A DNA stretch of 64,000 bases from the NCBI GenBank assembly GCA_021292105.1, contig CM037870.1, positions 14,355,234 to 14,419,233 of the forward strand, written 5' to 3'. Below the pieces are notes generated by a model that saw nothing but the letters and a program-made list of their open reading frames with translations, did no database searches and was not told where the DNA came from. Below are positions 58,129-64,000 of this stretch, piece after piece (the first letter of the stretch is position 1; every line of letters begins with the position of its first letter). This DNA comes from Anadara kagoshimensis. Its lineage: Eukaryota; Mollusca; Bivalvia; Arcoida; Arcidae. The translations under genes were made by a program, and so were the position numbers.

Positions 58129-58343
58129 ATTTGTTTAATGGAATTTACTGATACAAATATAAAAGAATCCATTGATATTTTATATACTATATAAAGTGAT
58201 TAGTCCTTATAACAGTCAATGAGCGTCATATAATTCAGGGAATTTTCTCTTATTGTTGTGAAATTGAACATTTCATTTAAAACATGTAAACAAGGCATTT
58301 CCAATATCTAAATTTAGAATAGAGTGTTTGTCATGATATTTAT

Positions 58344-58562
58344 ACAACAGTACAGACCTGTCGAAAGTTTAACACTTAGCTAACTAATAAGTGCCGAAAT
58401 GACAGCTCATTTCCGCTCATCGCCAGCGATATTTCGGCACCTGTCTTTTATCTCTGAGCTGCTGCATTTACGGCCACTATCTAGCTTTACCTTGTCACGT
58501 GATAGCCGAGCTTTGGCTTTTTTGTTGGCACAGTGTTAAATTTTCTACAGACCTGTACGGTA
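58344..58562. mobile_element. MITE, 'CTGTCGAAAGTTTAACAC' family, most complete
   Basis: Left 'agtacagacctgtcgaaagt', 'ttaacacttagctaac'; right 'ttggcacagtgttaaatttt', 'ctacagacctgtac'. The centre contains its own inverted pair, 'gtgccgaaatgacag' and 'gatatttcggcacctgtc'. Confidence 0.8.
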
Positions 58563-58855
58563 GCTACAGAAATAAATTTAATGGAAGTCTTATATAACCC
58601 CTGACGTCAATGAAGCCGATATTCTGTTTGTAAACTTTTAGATATTGTGACAAATTGTATGTTACATTTTTTCAAAAGCAAATCATGATGACTACGACGT
58701 CAGCGTAGTATATTAAACTCGCACATCTCGTGACTGTCAACTCTAACTATATATCTACATAGTAACATATCTATGTATCATTAAAATCATCGTAACAGCT
58801 TTAGAATCAATACATGATGATTTTCAGGAATTTTAACATTTAAGGTAAGATTAAG

Positions 58856-59990
58856 CATTTTTGTGATAGATACAGATTGATCGATGCGTTTTTTGTGCAT
58901 TTATGAAAATTTATAAAAAACAATGAGATGACTTCTTTTATTATCAATAATGTTCAATCAACAGTTGTTTTTTTAAATTCTTACTTTATTATTTTTATTA
59001 TATTGCTTCTATTTCGTTGTGATTTTGTTCTGGGTACATTTGTTCCTTTTCGCTGGGCTCTAAACCCCATGCATACGAAACTCAACACTTTTCATCACCA
59101 TCGAGTTAAATATGGAACAAATTAGAAAATTTGTTAGTTTGCTTGCCGAATGCTGATCATTTTCTACGGGCAATCCGTTTTCCTCCATTTTTCAAATTAG
59201 CATTTTGTGATAGATGTGTTTTGTGCATTTATGAAAATTTATAAAAGTAAACAATGAGGTAACATCTTTTATCAATAATGTTTAATCAACAGTTGGGTTT
59301 TAAATGCTTACTTAATTATTTTTACTATATAAGGACTTGCATTCGGTAGACCCAATATAAATATGTACTTTGTATCTTTTTCGTTGTGATTTCGTTCCGG
59401 TACATTTTTCCTTTTCGCTTGGGTCTAAAACCACATACGAATCTTAGCACCTTTTATCATCATCGAATCATGATCCAATATGGAACAAATTAGAACATTT
59501 ATTACTTTGCTTACCGTATGTCAATCGTTTTCTACGAGCAACCCGTTTCCTCCATTTTAAAAAAAATAGCATTTTGTGATAGATACATATTGATAGATGT
59601 GTTTTTGTGCATTTATGAAAATTTATAAATGTATACAATGAGGTAACTTTTATTATCAATAATGTTTAATCAAATGCTTACTTTATTATTTTTATGTTGT
59701 TAGGACTTGTTTTCAGTATTCCCAATACAAGTTTGTACGTTGTATCTATTTCGTTGTGATTTATTTCCGGTTACATCTGTACTTTTCAGCTGGGGTTTAA
59801 AACCCACGAATATCAGCATCTTTTATCACCATCGAGTCAAATATGGAACAAATTAGACAATTTGTTAGTTGCTTACCGAATGCTGATCATTTTCTACGGG
59901 CAATCCGTTTTCCTCCACTTTTCAGATTTAGCATTTTGTGATAAGTACAATAAGATCTTGCATCTCGTAAAATAAAGAAATTGATAGATG
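58856..59990 (+). repeat. ~360-bp tandem array containing SINE-derived segments
   Basis: 'gcattttgtgatagata' recurs at about 58855, 59200, 59569 and 59931 (345, 369, 362 bp). Each unit has 'gtgcatttatgaaaatttat', 'tttcgttgtgatt', 'ccttttcgctgggctctaaa' and 'atgctgatcattttctacgg', 'gcaatccgttttcctcca'. The last two blocks are decayed forms of the SINE at 60190-60345, so the tandem unit incorporates a SINE. Confidence 0.8.
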
Positions 59991-60189
59991 TTCGTATTCA
60001 CGCTTACGAGGTTAAAACATGGAAGTAACTTGTCCTGTTGATAATGCGTTTTAATACTTATTATATCAATTTTTATGCAAAGATTTCTATACATACTATA
60101 TTAATCTTTATTTTTGGAATTTATATTAATAGTTACAATACGAGTTTATACTGCTCTTCAATTTTGTTGTAAAATTGTTTGGTCTGTTG

Positions 60190-60345
60190 TTTCTTTTTTC
60201 GGCGAGTGGTCTAAAGCCCGTGCTTCTGGACCACAGAGTTTCGAATCTCACTATGGACAGGCGAGAAAGGTTGTCATGACAACTGATCAGTTCGCTTGCC
60301 GAAGGTAGGTGATTCTCCTTTGGGCTCTCCGGTTTCTTTAATCAG
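60190..60345 (+). mobile_element. SINE, tRNA Leu/Ser-like head
   Basis: 'cggcgagtggtctaaagccc' resembles an A box and 'gagtttcgaatctcac' a B box. These are followed by 'gcttgccgaaggtaggtgat', 'tctcctttgggctctccggt', 'ttcttt'. I recall 'cttaccgaaggtcggtggttct...ctccggtttcctccacc' as a molluscan SINE body. Related decayed units lie immediately upstream. Confidence 0.65.
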
Positions 60346-60469
60346 CTCTATATTTTTTCTGGTCAGCATAAGTCGCTACGTTTTATATTACATAATATTG
60401 ATGTATTACTATTATATAAGGTTGAACTAAGCAGTTTTATTTGACTTATTTTTCTATTATTGGTGTATC

Positions 60470-60700
60470 CGCACTTGTTGTAAAATACGCCAATTCATGA
60501 TTATGTGTGTACAAATGTAGATTTGTGAAATACGCTAACTCATGATTATGCGTGTACAAATACTGGTGCTATGTAGATTTATGAATACGCTAAATCACCA
60601 AAATATCTGTCTGCGCGCATATGCACAGTGCATTGGTGAAATAGGCTAAATCCCGCTCATGCGTATACAGAATGTTTGTATATGAAATGCGCATTGCCAT
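60470..60700 (+). repeat. Degenerate ~55-bp minisatellite
   Basis: 'gaaatacgctaactcatgattatgcgtgtacaaat' variants recur four to five times from 60482 to 60690. More decayed units ('atatgctttatcacggttatgtgtgcacaaa') lie beyond the hAT-like element near 61215, so that element seems to split the array. Confidence 0.65.
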
Positions 60701-60761
60701 GCTTATACGTGCACAAAATGTGTTTCTCTGGATCATACAGTTATGTGAAATACCCCTTTTT

Positions 60762-60804
60762 GGACTTCATTAGGCGTCGAAATTTTCGACTCTCAATGAA
60801 GTCC
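60762..60804. repeat. 43-bp hairpin
   Basis: GGACTTCATT pairs with AATGAAGTCC, and inside it GTCGAAA pairs with TTTCGAC around a single central base, with 4-nt bulges between the stems. Confidence 0.75.
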
Positions 60805-60919
60805 GGACTCCATAAAGAAATGTTACAACGCTTCGTTACGCTGAATTTATATAGAAACTGTAATGTCTCTGTACGGTATAAGTTTGCGAAATATGTTTCC
60901 TCAAATTTCATGTCTCTGT

Positions 60920-61192
60920 CAGGCGCGGATACAGACGGGGGCACACCCGGTCTGTGCCCCCCCCCCCCCCCCAAAATATTTTAGTAGTCCATAAATAAAA
61001 TATAAAAGTAAACAAGCACCGAATATAAGAATTGATCTGTGTCACTTATTTATAACACATCGAATCCGCAGTCACCACACTATAACATGGGGTAAGGATT
61101 GCTCTATATAGCTTTTGTCCCTAAACACAAAATTAAAAATTTGTCAGTGTGCCCCCCCCCCCCCTACACATAGAATCCTGGATCCGCCACTG
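60920..61192. mobile_element. hAT-like MITE, CAGTGGCGGATCCAG ends
   Basis: The left end CAGGCGCGGATACAG and the right end CTGGATCCGCCACTG form a ~15-bp TIR, followed inward by matching C-runs (60957-60972; 61152-61164) that also pair as CCCC...'gtgcccc'. Flanks share 5 bp (TCTGT). CAGTGGCGGATC termini are typical of hAT-derived elements (from memory). The C-run lengths may not be exact in an assembly. Confidence 0.8.
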
Positions 61193-61432
61193 TCTGTGAT
61201 GTATAGATTTATGTTACATATGCTTTATCACGGTTATGTGTGCACAAAATTAAAATTCTCAATATACCCGTATGCTTAACAATGCAATGTATAAAAGAGG
61301 TCTGACAAATTTAGCCTTATTCAATATTTATTTTTGATATTCATTATATTTGACTGATTTTTATTGCTTAATATTGCTATGATAGTTATTGCCAAGTGTT
61401 TTTTTCTTTAGCTGTATATTAGCTGTCTTCAA

Positions 61433-61825
61433 TACAGACCTGTCGAAAGTGTAAATCTGAGCTAACGAAAAGAAATCGAAGCTCAACTGTCAAGTGGCCC
61501 AGGTATGGAAAACTAGTGAGCGAAAAACCTGTCAGGTGATAAATAGATAAATAGCTGCTGAGATATAGGAGACTGACCCCCAATCATTCCTTAACTAAGA
61601 TTTCCCTTAACTTAGATTTAGCAAATTTTGGCAAGCTCTTTTTTGTAGAAGGTTTAACAATACTTTAAAGAATTAGTGCCGCTTCGCTTGGTCCCTGGTT
61701 ACTTATTTATACCTCGGCAACTGTTAATCTATCACTCTACAGCTTTCCGATCACTAGTTATCCATATCTCAACCACTCGACTCCTTTTCGTTAGACCAAT
61801 GCTAAAATTTCGACATGTTTGTACT
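61433..61825. mobile_element. MITE, 'CTGTCGAAAGTTTAACAC' family, with inserted centre
   Basis: Left 'tacagacctgtcgaaagtgt', 'ctgagctaacgaaaag'; right 'cttttcgttagaccaatgct', 'aaaatttcgacatgtttgta', 'ctgtac'. Its length (393 bp versus ~215) is explained by extra sequence near 61575-61680 beginning 'ccccaatcattccttaacta'. Confidence 0.7.
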
Positions 61826-62035
61826 GTACCAATAAGCATCTTTGTCAAAACTAATACAGGTGTCATAAGGTTGATATAGTTTTTAAAATGACACCTTAAA
61901 TTTTCTAATATCTTAACAAATACAAAATTATAAAGATTTTTAATTTGTAAGATTTAGATTAAGGACAATCTTAAGTTAAGACAGGATTGTGAATCCGGGG
62001 CCAGAAGTTGAGATGACCTGTCGATTCGGAAATAA

Positions 62036-62078
62036 TTCGTTAGCTCAGTGTTAAACTTTCAACAGGCCTGTAGTTTAG
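62036..62078. mobile_element. Right end of a 'CTGTCGAAAG' MITE
   Basis: 'attcgttagctcagtgttaa' followed by 'actttcaacaggcctgtag'. It follows 'cttaagttaagacaggattg' and 'tgaatccggggcc', which looks like the end of another MITE facing 'ccccaatcattccttaacta' at 61577. Confidence 0.6.
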
Positions 62079-62559
62079 TTCTTATATAATTCGGTTTCTA
62101 CTAGTTCTAAGCGTTATTGTCAACTAAGACCAATGCTTTATACATTTTCATTGAAGACTGAAGACTGTTATTTTAAACTAAACAAATATATTTGCCACTT
62201 TTCATCAAGTATTTTGTTTTGGGAAATTGACTTCCGTTTTGTAATAGAGAGAGGTCGTTTGTAACATGTACTCCATTATAAACAATGCATTATTGCACTC
62301 CAAACAGACAAAATCACAAAACTAAGTGATGGCAGATAGCTTCATTTTGAACGCCAAACTCCCCTCTACCCCGTATACAAGACGACGTACGTGCTCGGTT
62401 TTCAACAAGAATTCATCACTGAAATCATAGGTGTATGGATAGGTTGAGAACATGTTGAAATTAATTTCATATTTAATTAAGTTGATGTATTTTTATATAC
62501 CAACGAATAGGATAAAAAGGTGGGAATGTTGGACTTAAAAATGTTTTAGTTTGAAGTGA

Positions 62560-62720
62560 AATTGAACAGTTTACGGAGTGTGCAGACTTTTTGACATAAT
62601 ATTTTGATGGCATTGTACATTACGTCACTTCCTAATAAACTGAAGTCATTAGAACAAAATGTAATTTTTTGTAAAATGTGGCCGCAATCTCTGGAAAACA
62701 GAATTTTGGTAAGAATGAAT
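62560..62720 (-). repeat. Copy of the 34.6-kb foldback family
   Basis: 'acggagtgtgcagacttttt', 'gcattgtacattacgtcactt' and 'gtaaaatgtggccgcaatct' match in reverse the blocks at 34560-34690. Confidence 0.65.
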
Positions 62721-62729
62721 ATTGTTTAG

Positions 62730-63810
62730 TTGCGGTACTAAATATCGACAAACGCTCTCGTTTACACAAAGATTATTCTCTCACTTCAACATTGAGGTTT
62801 CTATTCAAGAAAAGTTAAGTGTTTACCATTTAGCTTTGGACAAGAACGTATGAACTAATACTTATTCTAGTATATTTATGTAATGATTTACTTGTTGCAG
62901 TGCTAGAAATCTGCTAGTACTCTAGTTACTGAAAACCATTGAATCACCGCAGTATTGAGGTTTCGGTCACAATACCTCCATAAACGAAACCTTAAGTGTT
63001 TACCATTTAGCCTTGGACAAGAACATATCAACCAATATCAAATAATGGCCTTGTATTTTTATATAACGAATTACTAGTTGCGGTGCTAGAAATCGGCAAA
63101 TGCTCTAGTTACTGAAAACCATTCAATCACCGCAGCATTGAGGTTTCGGTCACAATACCTCCATAAATGAAACCTTAAGTGTTTACCATTTAGCATTGAA
63201 CAAGAACATGAAGAACATATGAACCAATATCAAATAATGGCCTTGTATTTTTATATAACGAATTACTAGTCGCGGTGCTAGAAATCGGCAAATGCTCTCG
63301 TTACTGAAAACCATTGAATCACTGCAGCATTGAGGTTTCGGTCACAATACCTTAATACATGAAACCTTAAGTGTTTACCATCTAGCCTTGAACAAGAACA
63401 TATGAACCAATATCAAATAATGGCCTTGTATTTTTATATAACGAATTACTAGTTGCGGTGCTAGAAATCGGCAAATGCTCTAGTTACTGAAAACCATTCA
63501 ATCACCGCAGCATTGAGGTTTCGGTCACAATACCTCCATAAATGAAACCTTAAGTGTTTACCATTTAGCATTGAACAAGATCATGAAGAACATATGAACC
63601 AATATCAAATAATGGCCTTGTATTTTTATATAACGAATTACTAGTTGCGGTGCTAGAAATCGGCAAATGCTCTCGTTACTGAAAACTATTTAATCACTGC
63701 AGTATTGAGGTTTCGGTCACAATACACCCATAAACGAAACCTTAAGTGTTTACCATCTAGCTTTGGACAAGCACATATGGACCAATATCAAATAATGTCC
63801 TTGTAACATT
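62730..63810 (+). repeat. Satellite array of alternating 183/192-bp units
   Basis: 'attgaggtttcggtcacaat' recurs at 62791 (degenerate), 62954, 63137, 63329, 63512 and 63704, spacing 163, 183, 192, 183, 192. The longer units carry an extra 9 bp ('aacatgaagaacatatg' instead of 'aacatatg') and share 'attgaacaag' instead of 'cttgaacaag' or 'tttggacaag'. The repeating block is therefore a ~375-bp dimer. The first and last units are the most diverged, as expected at array edges. Confidence 0.9.
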
Positions 63811-64000
63811 CTAGCATTAACGTCAATTGTTAATGAGTTATGACACGCTATATGAAAGGAATGAATGGCTATTATTAAATTTAGCGTTATCAACAAGGCG
63901 ATTTAATGATACCAATATTCATTAAAAGTTGTCATTATTAAGTTGTTTACAGTAATATGTACATCTATGCAAATAGAGGCTTTAGCTTGTTAATTAAGAC

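Overview
This window looks like AT-rich, gene-poor, repeat-saturated eukaryotic nuclear DNA, most likely from a bivalve mollusc. The organism call is inference. It rests on intron and splice signals, tRNA-derived SINEs, many miniature inverted-repeat elements, homopolymer tracts, and dispersed motifs that I recall as common in clam and mussel DNA (GTCCGTCCGT blocks followed by repeats containing 'gagttatggccctttga'; 'tgacctttgacct' blocks; a TATACCCCC...GGGGGTATA foldback). Almost every ORF of 60-150 codons is chance open frame in AT-rich repeats. I see no bacterial gene organisation, CRISPR array, rRNA or intact tRNA gene.

Layout. 1-7.8 kb: unique AT-rich DNA with one Helitron-like copy, one CAGTCRAACCT-type MITE, a 65-bp palindrome and a TIR element carrying a tandem array. 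7.9-14.6 kb: direct duplications and dispersed repeats. 14.6-32.7 kb: low-feature DNA with scattered MITEs and Helitron-like copies. 32.8-44.3 kb: the most structured region, a large inverted repeat whose arms are stacks of ~365-bp units. Its right arm is split by a 5.5-kb element with CACTGTAAAAA termini. That element carries a decayed multi-exon minus-strand gene, plus an unidentified plus-strand coding remnant inside one of its introns. 45-46 kb: Helitron-like copy and foldback repeat. 46.4-53.2 kb: three successive tandem arrays, including a higher-order array between two long poly-T tracts. 53.4-56.6 kb: a four-unit tandem block containing two tRNA-SINE copies. 57-62 kb: MITEs, a SINE-containing tandem repeat and a CAGTGGCGGATCC-type element. 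62.7-63.8 kb: a satellite array with alternating 183- and 192-bp units.

The only gene supported by several independent signals is on the minus strand of the 5.5-kb element. It has consensus splice sites, matching reading-frame phases across introns, an acidic linker, a plausible C-terminal exon and an AATAAA signal. It resembles, from memory, the 'SAMD3-like' multi-copy proteins of fish and invertebrates, with an N-terminal PB1/CIDE-N-like ubiquitin fold. It carries at least one frameshift. The empty copy of its insertion site, preserved in the left arm of the large inverted repeat, gives its boundaries almost to the base.
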